Shown: piece by piece, positions 8,927 to 17,292 of the stretch
Layout: every line of letters starts with the position of its first letter
Numbering within the stretch: position 1 is the stretch's first letter
Origin: a virus
DNA: 30,583 bases
Reading direction: 5' to 3' (one strand)
Virus record (IMG/VR): IMGVR_UViG_3300021960_000329
Span: 1-30,583 of that record
The notes under the pieces: model-generated
What the model was told of the DNA's origin: nothing
Databases searched by the model: none
Seen by the model: only the letters and a program-made list of their open reading frames with translations
Translations under genes and position numbers: made by a program

Positions 8927-10666
8927 ATGGCACTTTCAACTCCTTCCGAATCTCCTGCGGTTGTAGTCAAGGAAATTGACCTCACTAGTTCAGTACCTGG
9001 TGTTCAGAGTACAACTGGTGCTTTCGTAGGTAATTTTAGATGGGGGCCTGTTGGTCAAAGAGTGCAAGTATCAAACGAAACAGAACTCGTTAATACTTTT
9101 GCCAATCCAGACTCCTATAACACAATAGATTTTCATACGGCTGCTTATTATCTAAAATACGGCAATAATCTTCAAGTTGTGCGTGAATCAACTACTGCTT
9201 CACTAAACTCTTGGGGAACTATATTCCAAACTGCCTCTGATTCTGCAGGTGGTGGTGATAAAATTGATAATAAAGTAAGTTTTGATGCTAATCTATCAAC
9301 ACTAGAAGCACAAGGTTATACCTTTATTGGTAGATATCCTGGTATTCTAGGAAACAGTTTAAAAGTAAGTATATGTCCTGGCGCAGACTCCTCAGGTATC
9401 TTTGATGCTTGGGCATACAAATCTTCATTTGACGCATATCCAAGCACTTCAACTTATGCTGATAATAGAAGTTCAAGTCTTGATGAAATGCACATCATAG
9501 TGGTTGACCAAGATGGTGAATTTACAGGAACTGCAGGTACAGTTCTTGAAAGATTCCCATTTGTATCACAGGCCGCAGACGCAAAAGCGGCAGATGGAAC
9601 ATCAATCTTTGCGAAAGATGTTATCAACCAGACTTCTGAATATGTTTATATGCTTAATGCAGTCGATTCAGCACACGCATCATTCGGTCAACCTGCAAGT
9701 GGGGCAAATAACTATAGAGGTTCTCACACAACCGATATAGAACTCGCAAATGGGGTAAATTCTGGCACACTTACTGCAACAGAATTTGCTCTTGGTCACG
9801 ACTTGTTTGAAGACAAAGATGTTGTTGAGATTGATTTCTTAATTGCGCCAGATAACTCAAGTTCTACACACATAACTGTCGTGAATGACCTTGTAGCAAA
9901 TGCTGCCGCAAGAAAAGACTGTATCGTAGTTGCTTCACCAAGAAGAAGTGATGTGGTTGGGGTAACATCTGCCGCAACTATTACAACTAATATTGTAAGT
10001 ACTGCAGATGATTTTACTAACTCATCATACTTGGTAGTTGATGGTAACTACTTAAAAGTATATGACAAGTATAATGACCAATACATTCAGATTCCAGCAT
10101 CTTCATCAACCGCTGGTATAATGGCCGCAACAGACAGAGATAGAGCACCTTGGTTTAGTCCTGCTGGACAAAGAAGAGGTCAATATCTTGGTGTAACTGC
10201 GATTGATTATATACCAACTAAAGCACAAAGAGATACTTTGTACAAAGCAGGTGTTAATCCAGTTGCCAATATACCTGGACAAGGAATTGTATTGTTTGGT
10301 GATAAAACTAAACTTGCAAGACCTTCTGCGTTTGACAGGATTAATGTTAGAAGACTATTCTTGGTACTTGAAAGAGCAATTTCAAGGGCCGCAGAAAGTG
10401 TTCTATTTGAATTCAATGATGAATTTACAAGAGCAGAATTCGTAAATATTGTTGAACCATTACTTCGTGAAGTGCAAGGTAGAAGAGGTATTACTGACTT
10501 TAGAGTTGTTTGTGATGAAACAAACAATACACAAGCAGTAATTGATAGAAATGAATTTGTTGCATCAATCTTCATTAAACCTGCCCGTTCTATTAACTAT
10601 GTAACACTTAACTTTGTTGCAGTTAGAACTGGTGTAGAGTTTACTGAAGTTGTTGGCACAGTATAA
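8927..10666 (+). CDS. gp18: Tail sheath protein gp18
   Basis: 579 residues (T4: 659). The N-terminal segment SPAVVVKEIDLTSSVPGVQS, followed by GAFVGNFRWGPVGQ, is the conserved start of contractile sheath proteins. The C-terminal part (NVRRLFLVLERAISRA, then VLFEFND and EVVGTV) is the conserved sheath core domain; the middle is the variable, surface-exposed domain. Hexamers stack around the gp19 tube and contract on infection. The ATG follows AATAAGGAAAACAAA. Gene 19 follows after 11 bases. The gene is rich in Ala-Ala pairs encoded GCC-GCN (see findings). Confidence 0.95.
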   Translation: MALSTPSESPAVVVKEIDLTSSVPGVQSTTGAFVGNFRWGPVGQRVQVSNETELVNTFANPDSYNTIDFHTAAYYLKYGNNLQVVRESTTASLNSWGTIFQTASDSAGGGDKIDNKVSFDANLSTLEAQGYTFIGRYPGILGNSLKVSICPGADSSGIFDAWAYKSSFDAYPSTSTYADNRSSSLDEMHIIVVDQDGEFTGTAGTVLERFPFVSQAADAKAADGTSIFAKDVINQTSEYVYMLNAVDSAHASFGQPASGANNYRGSHTTDIELANGVNSGTLTATEFALGHDLFEDKDVVEIDFLIAPDNSSSTHITVVNDLVANAAARKDCIVVASPRRSDVVGVTSAATITTNIVSTADDFTNSSYLVVDGNYLKVYDKYNDQYIQIPASSSTAGIMAATDRDRAPWFSPAGQRRGQYLGVTAIDYIPTKAQRDTLYKAGVNPVANIPGQGIVLFGDKTKLARPSAFDRINVRRLFLVLERAISRAAESVLFEFNDEFTRAEFVNIVEPLLREVQGRRGITDFRVVCDETNNTQAVIDRNEFVASIFIKPARSINYVTLNFVAVRTGVEFTEVVGTV

Positions 10667-10677
10667 GGAGGTAACCA

Positions 10678-11217
10678 ATGGCGATTTTAGGCGTAGACGA
10701 TTTTAAGGCTAAACTTCGTGGTGGTGGCGCTCGTAATAATTTATTTCAAGCAACAATAAACTATCCTGCGTATGCTAACGGAGACCCAGAGTTGACTTCA
10801 TTTTTATGTAAGGCCGCTCAATTACCGGGTTCAACATTTGGTTCAATAGACGTTCAATATAGAGGAAGAATATTAAAAATGGCAGGTGATAGAATATTTG
10901 ATACATGGACTATTACTGTCATTAACGATACAGATTTCGCTATAAGAAATGCTATGGAAAGATGGTCAAATGGTATTAATAACTTTAAAACTAATACTGG
11001 TTTGACTTCACCAATAGATTACGAAGCAGACTTAAAAATTGAACAATTAGACAGAAACGGCGATTCTTTAAAAACTTATATCTTTAGAGGTGCATATCCT
11101 GTACTCATAAGTCCTATTGAAGTAAGTTATGATGGAACTAATCAGATTGAAGAATTCCAAGTTGAGTTCAATTATCAATACTGGGAAGCATTGGCACCAG
11201 TGCCAACTACTTCTTAA
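10678..11217 (+). CDS. gp19: Tail tube protein gp19
   Basis: 179 residues, nearly T4 length (163). The pattern NLFQATINYP, then FLCKAAQLPGSTFGSIDVQYRGR, and further DTWTITVINDTDFAIRNAMERW, is the tail-tube family (T4 gp19, Hcp-like fold). It polymerises into the inner tube through which DNA passes. The ribosome site is a perfect AAGGAGGT (10665-10672), which overlaps the gp18 stop and fits a protein needed in high copy. The gene is followed by a GC-rich hairpin (11240-11257) before the portal gene. Confidence 0.95.
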   Translation: MAILGVDDFKAKLRGGGARNNLFQATINYPAYANGDPELTSFLCKAAQLPGSTFGSIDVQYRGRILKMAGDRIFDTWTITVINDTDFAIRNAMERWSNGINNFKTNTGLTSPIDYEADLKIEQLDRNGDSLKTYIFRGAYPVLISPIEVSYDGTNQIEEFQVEFNYQYWEALAPVPTTS

Positions 11218-11239
11218 TATTGTACTAAATATTACTATA

Positions 11240-11257
11240 GGGGGTCGAAAGACCCCC
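11240..11257 (+). terminator. Strong hairpin between gp19 and gp20, no U-tract
   Basis: GGGGGTC (11240-11246), loop GAAA, GACCCCC (11251-11257): a perfect 7-bp GC-rich stem closed by a GNRA tetraloop, in a 62-base gap. It is followed by ACAGTAAAAATAGG and not by a T-run, on either strand, so it is not a classic intrinsic terminator. It may protect the 3' end of the abundant sheath-tube mRNA or reduce read-through into the portal gene, whose product is needed in only 12 copies per head. The hairpin is certain; the function is inferred. Confidence 0.6.
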
Positions 11258-11279
11258 ACAGTAAAAATAGGAATTTCAT

Positions 11280-12809
11280 ATGGCAGACGAAAAAGGCTTT
11301 ACATTATTTGGATTTGAGATAAAGAGGCAGTCTAATAAAGACGACAATATGAAGAATAGACCATCTATTGTTCCACCAAGGGACGAAGATGGTGCAGGGT
11401 ATATTACTGCTTCTGGTTCATATTACGGACAATATATCGATATAGAAGGTAATGATAAGGTTAAAGACCAAAAAGACCTTATTATGAAATATCGTGGTGT
11501 ATCTATGCACCCAGAAGTTGACGCCGCTATCGAAGATATTGTTGATGCCGCAATTACATCAGGCGAAACATCACAATCTGTTGATATTATTTTAGATAAT
11601 GTTGACACAACAGACCAAATTAAAAAAGTAATTAAAGAAGAATTTGATACAATTTATAGTATGTTAAGTTTTGATGAACTTGGACATGATATATTCCGTA
11701 AATACTATGTTGACGGAAGAATGTATCATCATCTTGTCGTAGATGAAAAGAATTTAAAAGGTGGTATCACAGAGATAAGACCTATAGATGCCGCAAAGAT
11801 ACGAAAAGTAAAAGAAGTTAAAACTAAAAAAGATGAGGCAACTGGTGCTAAGATTGTTACTGCAGTCAACGAGTACTATGTCTATCAAGAAAAACCTGGG
11901 CAACAAGTAGCAGGTATAAGACTTACAGAAGATTCAGTCAACTATGTAACTTCTGGTCTATTAGACGAACAACGTAAAAAAGTTATATCATATCTTCATA
12001 AAGCATTGAAACCAATCAATCAGTTAAGAATGATGGAAGATGCACTTGTTATTTACAGACTTGCAAGGGCGCCTGAAAGAAGAATATTCTATATTGATGT
12101 TGGTAACTTACCGAAAGGTAAAGCAGAAGAATATATGAAACAAATTATGTCTAGGTATCGTAACAAACTTGTTTATGATGCAAACACAGGACAGATTCGT
12201 GATGATAGAAAACATATGTCAATGTTGGAAGATTTCTGGTTACCAAGACGAGAAGGTGGTCGAGGAACTGAAATCACTACACTACCAGGCGGTGATAATT
12301 TAGGACAAATAGAAGATATTCTTTATTTCCAAAAAAGATTATATCGTTCATTAAATGTGCCTATTAACAGATTAGACCCAGAAAACAACGCATTTACACT
12401 CGGTCGTACAAATGAAATTAACAGAGATGAAATTAAATTCCAAAAATTCATTGACCGACTAAGAGCAAGGTTCTCATATCTATTCAAAGATATACTGAAA
12501 AAACAATTGATGTTAAAAGGTATTATTACTGAAGAAGATTGGGACGCATGGAAAAGTGATATTATTATAGACTATCTCAAAGATAACCACTTCTCTGAAT
12601 TAAGAGAAGCAGAGTTGACTAGAGAAAGAGTACAGTTACTTGACCAATTACAAAACTACATAGGCGAATACTATTCAAGAGAATGGGTAATGAAAAATAT
12701 TCTTATGTTCTCTGAAGAAGATATTGAAACTATGCAAAAACAAATTGGCGCTGAAAAAGAAGCAATGGGTGGTGATGAAGAACAACCACCTGAAGATGAA
12801 GAATTTTAA
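11280..12809 (+). CDS. gp20: Portal vertex protein gp20
   Basis: 509 residues (T4: 524). Recognisable family segments include YRGVSMHPEVDAAIEDIVDA, a conserved PERRIFYIDVGNLPKGKAEEY-type stretch that starts near residue 265, and RSLNVPINRLDPEN. Twelve copies form the ring through which DNA enters and leaves the head and on which head assembly begins. The ATG has AGGAA eight bases upstream and follows the GC-rich hairpin. The C-terminus ends in an acidic run (GGDEEQPPEDEEF). The next gene starts 13 bases after the stop. Confidence 0.95.
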   Translation: MADEKGFTLFGFEIKRQSNKDDNMKNRPSIVPPRDEDGAGYITASGSYYGQYIDIEGNDKVKDQKDLIMKYRGVSMHPEVDAAIEDIVDAAITSGETSQSVDIILDNVDTTDQIKKVIKEEFDTIYSMLSFDELGHDIFRKYYVDGRMYHHLVVDEKNLKGGITEIRPIDAAKIRKVKEVKTKKDEATGAKIVTAVNEYYVYQEKPGQQVAGIRLTEDSVNYVTSGLLDEQRKKVISYLHKALKPINQLRMMEDALVIYRLARAPERRIFYIDVGNLPKGKAEEYMKQIMSRYRNKLVYDANTGQIRDDRKHMSMLEDFWLPRREGGRGTEITTLPGGDNLGQIEDILYFQKRLYRSLNVPINRLDPENNAFTLGRTNEINRDEIKFQKFIDRLRARFSYLFKDILKKQLMLKGIITEEDWDAWKSDIIIDYLKDNHFSELREAELTRERVQLLDQLQNYIGEYYSREWVMKNILMFSEEDIETMQKQIGAEKEAMGGDEEQPPEDEEF

Positions 12810-12822
12810 AAAGGAGTAAATT

Positions 12823-13131
12823 ATGGCAGATAATACATTAACAGCAGATTTGATAGATAACATTTTAGCAGGCAATTTAAATGCCGCTGAAAATGCCTTA
12901 CAACAAACTCTTGCAATAAAACAAAATGATGCACTTGACCAAGAAAAAATTAAATTGTCTGGTCAAATATTCAACAATCAACCACCAGAAGATGAAGATG
13001 AACTTGATATAGATGAAGAAGAATTTGATAAGTTATCTGATGAAGAACTAGAAAATCTTGCTGATGAGGCAGATGATGAAGATTTATTAGATGATGAAGA
13101 TGATGAATACAGCGAAGAAGAGGACGAATAA
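12823..13131 (+). CDS. gp67: Prohead core protein gp67-like (acidic internal scaffold)
   Basis: 102 residues. The first half is a helical segment with the pattern LIDNILAGNLNAAENALQQT followed by QEKIKLSGQIF. The second half is almost all Asp and Glu (DEDELDIDEEEFDKL onward). T4 gp67, a small core protein encoded between genes 20 and 21, has this same design: a short helical head then an acidic tail. It joins the scaffold inside the prohead and is later cleaved by the gp21 protease. The ribosome site is AAGGAG (12811-12816). The call rests on architecture and position, since low-complexity proteins are weak evidence on sequence alone. Confidence 0.72.
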   Translation: MADNTLTADLIDNILAGNLNAAENALQQTLAIKQNDALDQEKIKLSGQIFNNQPPEDEDELDIDEEEFDKLSDEELENLADEADDEDLLDDEDDEYSEEEDE

Positions 13132-13151
13132 CCATTCAAATTTTCGTTTTA

Positions 13152-13159
13152 TATAAATA
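13152..13159 (+). promoter_or_regulatory. T4-type late promoter (TATAAATA) before the prohead protease unit
   Basis: An exact TATAAATA lies in the 58-base gap between the gp67-like gene and the small gene at 13190. Transcription would start near 13166, leaving about 24 bases of leader with the ribosome site AAAAGGA (13175-13181). It would drive the small gene, protease, scaffold and capsid genes up to the terminator at 16617-16645. Confidence 0.78.
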
Positions 13160-13189
13160 AAACAAAGTATATCTAAAAGGATTGAACAA

Positions 13190-13465
13190 ATGGTGAACTT
13201 CTATAAACCCAAATCAACGGAGATAAATGCTCCAACCACAGTTGGTACTGCATCAACTGTAAGTTCAGCAAGAGTAGTTAGAGCAGTAAATACTAGTGCA
13301 TCAACTGCCTATCTAGTATCTTACTATGACGCAAATTTTGATGATAGTGCGTCTTTTACACTTGCACCTATGGAAACAGTATTAATTCCGAAGGCAAGTG
13401 GTGATAAAATATATGCGGCAAATGCGGCAGTAAAACTATCAAAAATAACATATCCAAAAGGATAG
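13190..13465 (+). CDS. Small conserved-type protein of the head gene cluster, function unknown
   Basis: 91 residues, not recognised with certainty. It is rich in Ala, Ser, Thr and Val, has no Cys, and its alternating pattern (STVSSARVVRAVN, then STAYLVSYYDAN, then FTLAPMETVLIPK) suggests a small beta-sandwich. It is the first gene after a late promoter and is followed by the protease gene after four bases, so it is made late with the capsid. A small decoration or virion protein would fit; gp68-like core is less likely because it lacks charge. Both Ala-Ala pairs use GCG-GCA, consistent with the window-wide avoidance of GCA or GCT as first codon. Confidence 0.7.
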   Translation: MVNFYKPKSTEINAPTTVGTASTVSSARVVRAVNTSASTAYLVSYYDANFDDSASFTLAPMETVLIPKASGDKIYAANAAVKLSKITYPKG

Positions 13466-13469
13466 TAAA

Positions 13470-14126
13470 ATGAAATTAATCGCAGAGTACACAGAAAACA
13501 ACCTCGAAGTAATTACCGAAGAAAAGAATGGTAAAAAACATTATGCTATCGAAGGTGTTTTCATGCAATGTGAAACAAAGAATCGAAACGGTAGAATATA
13601 TCCAAGACCGATAATGGAAAAAGCGGTCAGTAAATATGATAACGAACAAGTGAAAACAGGACGTGCAGTTGGAGAACTGAACCACCCTGAAGGACCTACC
13701 GTAAATCTCGACAAAGTTTCTCATAAGATTGAATCCCTTACTTGGGATAAAAACAATGTTATGGGCAAAGCAACTATTTTGAGTACGCCAATGGGAGAAA
13801 TTGTAAAAGGACTTCTTGATGGTGGTGTCAAACTAGGTGTTTCAACTCGTGGTATGGGAAGTTTAGAACAAGGTGATAACGCAATGGTCGTCAAAGACGA
13901 TTTTATGCTTAACGCAGTAGACATTGTACAAGACCCATCTGCTCCATCGGCATTTGTAAATGGAGTTATGGAAGGCGTAGAATGGGTATGGAACAACGGA
14001 ATCATTGAATCTAAACATATTGAACAAATTGAGACCGAAATTAAGAACGCAACAAAGGCGAATCTCTATGAAACAGAAGTTCGTGAGTTTAAAAATTTCC
14101 TCTCGTTACTCAAATCTAAAATATAA
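13470..14126 (+). CDS. gp21: Prohead core protease gp21
   Basis: 218 residues (T4: 212). The serine protease of T4-type proheads is recognised by the His in GELNHPEG (His72) and the Ser in KLGVSTRGMGS (Ser125), as well as FMQCETKNRNGRIYPRPIM near the N-terminus. It cleaves scaffold and capsid proteins after a Leu/Ile-x-Glu motif during head maturation, then digests itself. The ribosome site (AAAAGGATAG) overlaps the end of the preceding gene. It is followed by the scaffold gene after 10 bases. All expected residues are present, so it should be active. Confidence 0.92.
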   Translation: MKLIAEYTENNLEVITEEKNGKKHYAIEGVFMQCETKNRNGRIYPRPIMEKAVSKYDNEQVKTGRAVGELNHPEGPTVNLDKVSHKIESLTWDKNNVMGKATILSTPMGEIVKGLLDGGVKLGVSTRGMGSLEQGDNAMVVKDDFMLNAVDIVQDPSAPSAFVNGVMEGVEWVWNNGIIESKHIEQIETEIKNATKANLYETEVREFKNFLSLLKSKI

Positions 14127-14136
14127 GGAGCGGATT

Positions 14137-15240
14137 ATGTCTGAACAAGAAATAATCGATTATAACGTAGACGCTCAAGCAGAAGAAGTAGAAGTTGAGA
14201 ACGAAGTAATGGAATCAACAGAAGAACTTACAGAAGCAGAGGCTCCTACAAAAGATGCGGAAGAAAAATCAGTTCAAGCAACTGATAAGGCCGCTAAAAC
14301 TACAGGGAAGGCTCCAGCAAGAAGAGGTGATAAATCAAACTCTGACCCTATGCAAAAATTACCTGGTACTAAAGCAGGTATGATTAATGCAATGTATACC
14401 GAAATGAATAAAATGTCAACTAATGAAATGAAAAAGTTGATGAATAACATATTAGGATATACATATGACATTAATGAAGGTGTAGAAGAAGAATCAACAG
14501 TAGAACCTGCAATCAACTATCAAGCAGATTTCTCTGGTGATTTAAATGCATTGATTGAAAACGAAGCAACTTTATCTGAAGAATTTAAAGATAAGGCCGC
14601 TATCATCTTTGAAGCCGCAATCAAATCAAAACTATCTGATGAGATTGACCGCCTGGAAGAAAAATACAACGAGGAACTAACTGCAGAAGTTGAATCAACT
14701 AAAGCGGACCTTGTTGAAAAGGTCGACAACTATTTAAACTACGTTGTTGAAAATTGGATGGCAGAAAACCAAGTTGCAATACAACAAGGTTTAAGAACAG
14801 AAATCGCAGAGAACTTTATGAACAGTCTAAAAGACCTATTCACAGAGTCTTACATTGATGTTCCAGAATCCAAAGTAGACCTAGTTGACGAACTATCAAC
14901 TACAGTTGATGAATTAGAAGAAAAACTAAATTCAACAACTGCAAGAGCAATCGAAATGGCCGAACAACTAGAAGGTTACCAAAGAGATGCAATCATTAGT
15001 GAAGCATCATACGATTTGGCAGACACTCAAGTTGTAAAGTTAAAAAAATTAGTTGAGGATATTGACTTTGACAATGAAGAGTCTTTCGCTAAGAAAGTCG
15101 CAACAGTTAAAGAATCATATTTCTCTAAAAAAGTAACCGGGTCTAAAGATGATATCGAAGAATCATTTGATGATGAACTCGAAACATCTGATGTTATGGC
15201 CCAATATGTTTCTGCTATTAAGAAACAAGTTAAACAATAA
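14137..15240 (+). CDS. gp22: Prohead scaffold protein gp22
   Basis: 367 residues from the ATG at 14137, which has AAGGAG (14125-14130) seven bases upstream. An earlier in-frame ATG at 14005 lies inside the protease gene and lacks a ribosome site, so it was rejected. The protein is very acidic and almost all helical, with long heptad-like stretches (for example ELSTTVDELEEKLN), as expected of the main scaffolding core. Several Leu/Ile-x-Glu sites offer cleavage points for gp21. T4 gp22 has 269 residues; the longer form is usual in marine relatives. Position between protease and capsid gene confirms the call. Confidence 0.88.
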   Translation: MSEQEIIDYNVDAQAEEVEVENEVMESTEELTEAEAPTKDAEEKSVQATDKAAKTTGKAPARRGDKSNSDPMQKLPGTKAGMINAMYTEMNKMSTNEMKKLMNNILGYTYDINEGVEEESTVEPAINYQADFSGDLNALIENEATLSEEFKDKAAIIFEAAIKSKLSDEIDRLEEKYNEELTAEVESTKADLVEKVDNYLNYVVENWMAENQVAIQQGLRTEIAENFMNSLKDLFTESYIDVPESKVDLVDELSTTVDELEEKLNSTTARAIEMAEQLEGYQRDAIISEASYDLADTQVVKLKKLVEDIDFDNEESFAKKVATVKESYFSKKVTGSKDDIEESFDDELETSDVMAQYVSAIKKQVKQ

Positions 15241-15251
15241 GGAAGTCCAAA

Positions 15252-16589
15252 ATGTCAACAACTCCATTATCTTACGATAGGTTGGTAGAAAAATGGGCCC
15301 CAGTTCTTAACGAAGAATCTGCAGGCGTCATTAAAGACTACCATAGAAAAGCGGTTACTGCCGCAATTCTAGAAAACCAAGAAGTGGCAATGCGTGAAGA
15401 GGCAGCACAATATTCAGGTTTCTTAACAGAAACTGCACCTGCAACTAACAACACATCTGCCGCTAACTGGAATCCAGTGTTGATTTCTCTAGTAAGACGT
15501 GCTATGCCTAACTTAATGGCATATGATATCTGCGGTGTACAACCAATGACAGGTCCTACAGGATTAATCTTTGCAATGAAATCACGTTATACAGGTGGTT
15601 CAACAGGTAATGATGAAGCACTATTCAACGAAGCAAACACAAGATTCTCTGGTACACAAACTGGTGCCGCACAACCTGCTGACGGTTCTGGTATCTCTGC
15701 CGCTACTGATTCAGACTCAACTGCTGATGACGACAGAAGTACTGCACTAGCAACACCAGGTATGACAACTGACTCTGCTGAAGCAATCGGTGATTCTGCC
15801 GCTAACGCAATTGCTAATATGGGATTTACCATTGAAAAAGCAACTGTTACTGCTAAATCACGTGCCCTAAAAGCAGAATACACACTAGAACTTGCTCAAG
15901 ACTTAAAAGCAATCCACGGTCTTGATGCAGAAACAGAGTTGGCAAACATTCTTTCAACAGAAATCCTTGCTGAAATCAACAGGGAAGTTGTAAGAACAAT
16001 CAACTCTCAAGCAAAAACTGGTGCGTTACAAACAAACACAGCAGTCAATGGTATCTTTGATATTCAAACAGATGCTGATGGCCGTTGGTCAGTTGAAAAA
16101 TTCAAAGGTTTGGTTCTTCAAATCGAAAGAGAAGCAAACGTAATCGCAAAAGAAACTCGTAGAGGAAAAGGTAACTTTATCGTTTGTTCTTCAGATGTTG
16201 CTTCTGCCCTATCTGCATCAGGTATGTTAGACTATGCACCTGCTATGTCAGTTGCTCTAAACGTAGATGATACAGGTAATACATTTGCTGGTACACTAAA
16301 CGGAAGAACAAGGGTTTACATTGACCCATATGCAACTACTGATTATATCACAGTTGGATATAAAGGTACAAACCCTTATGATGCTGGTCTCTTCTACTGC
16401 CCATACGTCCCACTAACAATGGTTCGTGCAGTTGCTGAAGACAGTTTCCAACCAAGAATTGGATTTAAAACTCGTTACGGTATGGTTTCAAACCCATTCG
16501 TAGGTGCCACACCTTCAGATGGTCTTGCTGCCGCTAAGTCTAACCAATACTATAGACTATTCAGAGTTGACAATATCCTAGGTGCATAA
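15252..16589 (+). CDS. gp23: Major capsid protein gp23
   Basis: 445 residues (T4: 521, shorter in marine relatives). The segment WNPVLISLVRRAMPNLMAYD followed by GVQPMTGPTGLIFAMKSRY is the highly conserved gp23 region. A gp21-type cleavage motif, FLTE, ends at Glu60, so the mature protein probably begins at Thr61; T4 gp23 is cut after residue 65. The ribosome site is AAGGAA. The gene ends 27 bases before a strong terminator, as expected for the last gene of the head operon. Ala-Ala pairs are frequent and mostly GCC-GCN; the only GCA-GCA pair in the window is here (about 15402). Confidence 0.97.
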   Translation: MSTTPLSYDRLVEKWAPVLNEESAGVIKDYHRKAVTAAILENQEVAMREEAAQYSGFLTETAPATNNTSAANWNPVLISLVRRAMPNLMAYDICGVQPMTGPTGLIFAMKSRYTGGSTGNDEALFNEANTRFSGTQTGAAQPADGSGISAATDSDSTADDDRSTALATPGMTTDSAEAIGDSAANAIANMGFTIEKATVTAKSRALKAEYTLELAQDLKAIHGLDAETELANILSTEILAEINREVVRTINSQAKTGALQTNTAVNGIFDIQTDADGRWSVEKFKGLVLQIEREANVIAKETRRGKGNFIVCSSDVASALSASGMLDYAPAMSVALNVDDTGNTFAGTLNGRTRVYIDPYATTDYITVGYKGTNPYDAGLFYCPYVPLTMVRAVAEDSFQPRIGFKTRYGMVSNPFVGATPSDGLAAAKSNQYYRLFRVDNILGA

Positions 16590-16616
16590 TCTAGATATTG
16601 AATCCTAAACTAAATT

Positions 16617-16645
16617 GAGGCGACTTCGGTCGCCTCTTTTTTTTT
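16617..16645 (+). terminator. Intrinsic terminator after gp23
   Basis: GAGGCGAC (16617-16624), loop TTCG, GTCGCCTC (16629-16636): a perfect 8-bp stem with the very stable UUCG tetraloop, followed by nine T residues (16637-16645). This is a textbook rho-independent terminator on the + strand, and it closes the head-gene operon. The next late promoter begins two bases after the T-run. Confidence 0.95.
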
Positions 16646-16646
16646 G

Positions 16647-16654
16647 TATAAATA
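16647..16654 (+). promoter_or_regulatory. T4-type late promoter (TATAAATA) for the gp3-like gene, leaderless
   Basis: An exact TATAAATA lies directly after the gp23 terminator. The ATG of the next gene is at 16660, only five bases after the octamer, so transcription should start at or next to the ATG. No ribosome binding site lies upstream. The mRNA is predicted to be leaderless. Confidence 0.8.
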
Positions 16655-16659
16655 AAGAT

Positions 16660-17256
16660 ATGGTAGATTTAACAACAAATATAAACTATCTTCAACCGAC
16701 TTCGTTTAAGTTGTTGATTGATAGAAAACATTATCCGAATTTAGAATTCTTTTGTCAGTCAGTAGCACACCCTGGTATGGAATTAACTTCGGTTGAATTA
16801 CCATATAAAAAAGTTGCAGTTCCATTTATAGGTGATGTTGTACAATTTACAGATTTAGCATGTGAAATTATTATAGATGAAGATATGCATAGTTATACAG
16901 AAATGCACAATTGGATGAGGAGAAATCTTGATAACAATGTTGCAGGTGGACTTAATAGGACAAGTGTAGATGCTCCATCATATGCAGACATTACATTAAG
17001 TATACTCTCTAGTCATAACAATCAGAATCGTCAGATTAGATATATAGATGCGTTTCCTACATCAATAGGAAGTATAAACTTTCAGTCAACATCATCTGGA
17101 GTAGAGTATCTAACATTTAGTGCTAACTTTAGATTTATATACTTTGAACTTTTAGGTGTAAATTCAACAACGGGCAGTATAAATGCATCACTTGAGAAAC
17201 GAACACTACAAGACGGAAGTACAATATTAACACCAAGAAATTATGATTCTGCATAA
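16660..17256 (+). CDS. Tail tube-fold protein, probably tail terminator gp3-like
   Basis: 198 residues from ATG 16660. A longer frame from TTG 16615 would translate the terminator hairpin, so it was rejected. The pattern SFKLLIDRKHYPNLEFFCQS followed by HPGMELTSVELPY, then EIIIDEDMHSYTEMHNWMRR and a C-terminal FSANFRFIYFEL, is the tube-like fold shared by T4 gp19 and the tail terminator gp3. It differs clearly from gp19 at 10678. The slot between gene 23 and uvsY carries a gp3-like gene in marine T4-like phages as I recall it; gp3 caps the tube at the head end. A gp54-like initiator or a second tube protein is possible. It has its own late promoter with no leader. Confidence 0.65.
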   Translation: MVDLTTNINYLQPTSFKLLIDRKHYPNLEFFCQSVAHPGMELTSVELPYKKVAVPFIGDVVQFTDLACEIIIDEDMHSYTEMHNWMRRNLDNNVAGGLNRTSVDAPSYADITLSILSSHNNQNRQIRYIDAFPTSIGSINFQSTSSGVEYLTFSANFRFIYFELLGVNSTTGSINASLEKRTLQDGSTILTPRNYDSA

Positions 17257-17257
17257 C

Positions 17258-17286
17258 TTGACTTACAAATAGATTTATGATATAAT
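17258..17286 (+). promoter_or_regulatory. Sigma70-type promoter for uvsY, leaderless
   Basis: TTGACT (17258-17263), 17 bases, TATAAT (17281-17286): five of six -35 positions and all -10 positions match the consensus. The uvsY ATG (17293) begins exactly seven bases after the last base of the -10 box, which is the usual start of transcription. No ribosome site is present. It should be read by host RNA polymerase early in infection. Confidence 0.85.
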
Positions 17287-17292
17287 TACAGT

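Noticed and set aside
14005-14136. Longer gp22 reading frame starting at 14005
   Set aside because: It would run inside the protease gene without a ribosome site; ATG 14137 has AAGGAG at the right distance and gives an ordinary gp22 start.
16615-16659. Longer start (TTG 16615) for the gp3-like gene
   Set aside because: The added codons are the terminator hairpin and the late promoter, which would not be translated on the mRNA from that promoter.
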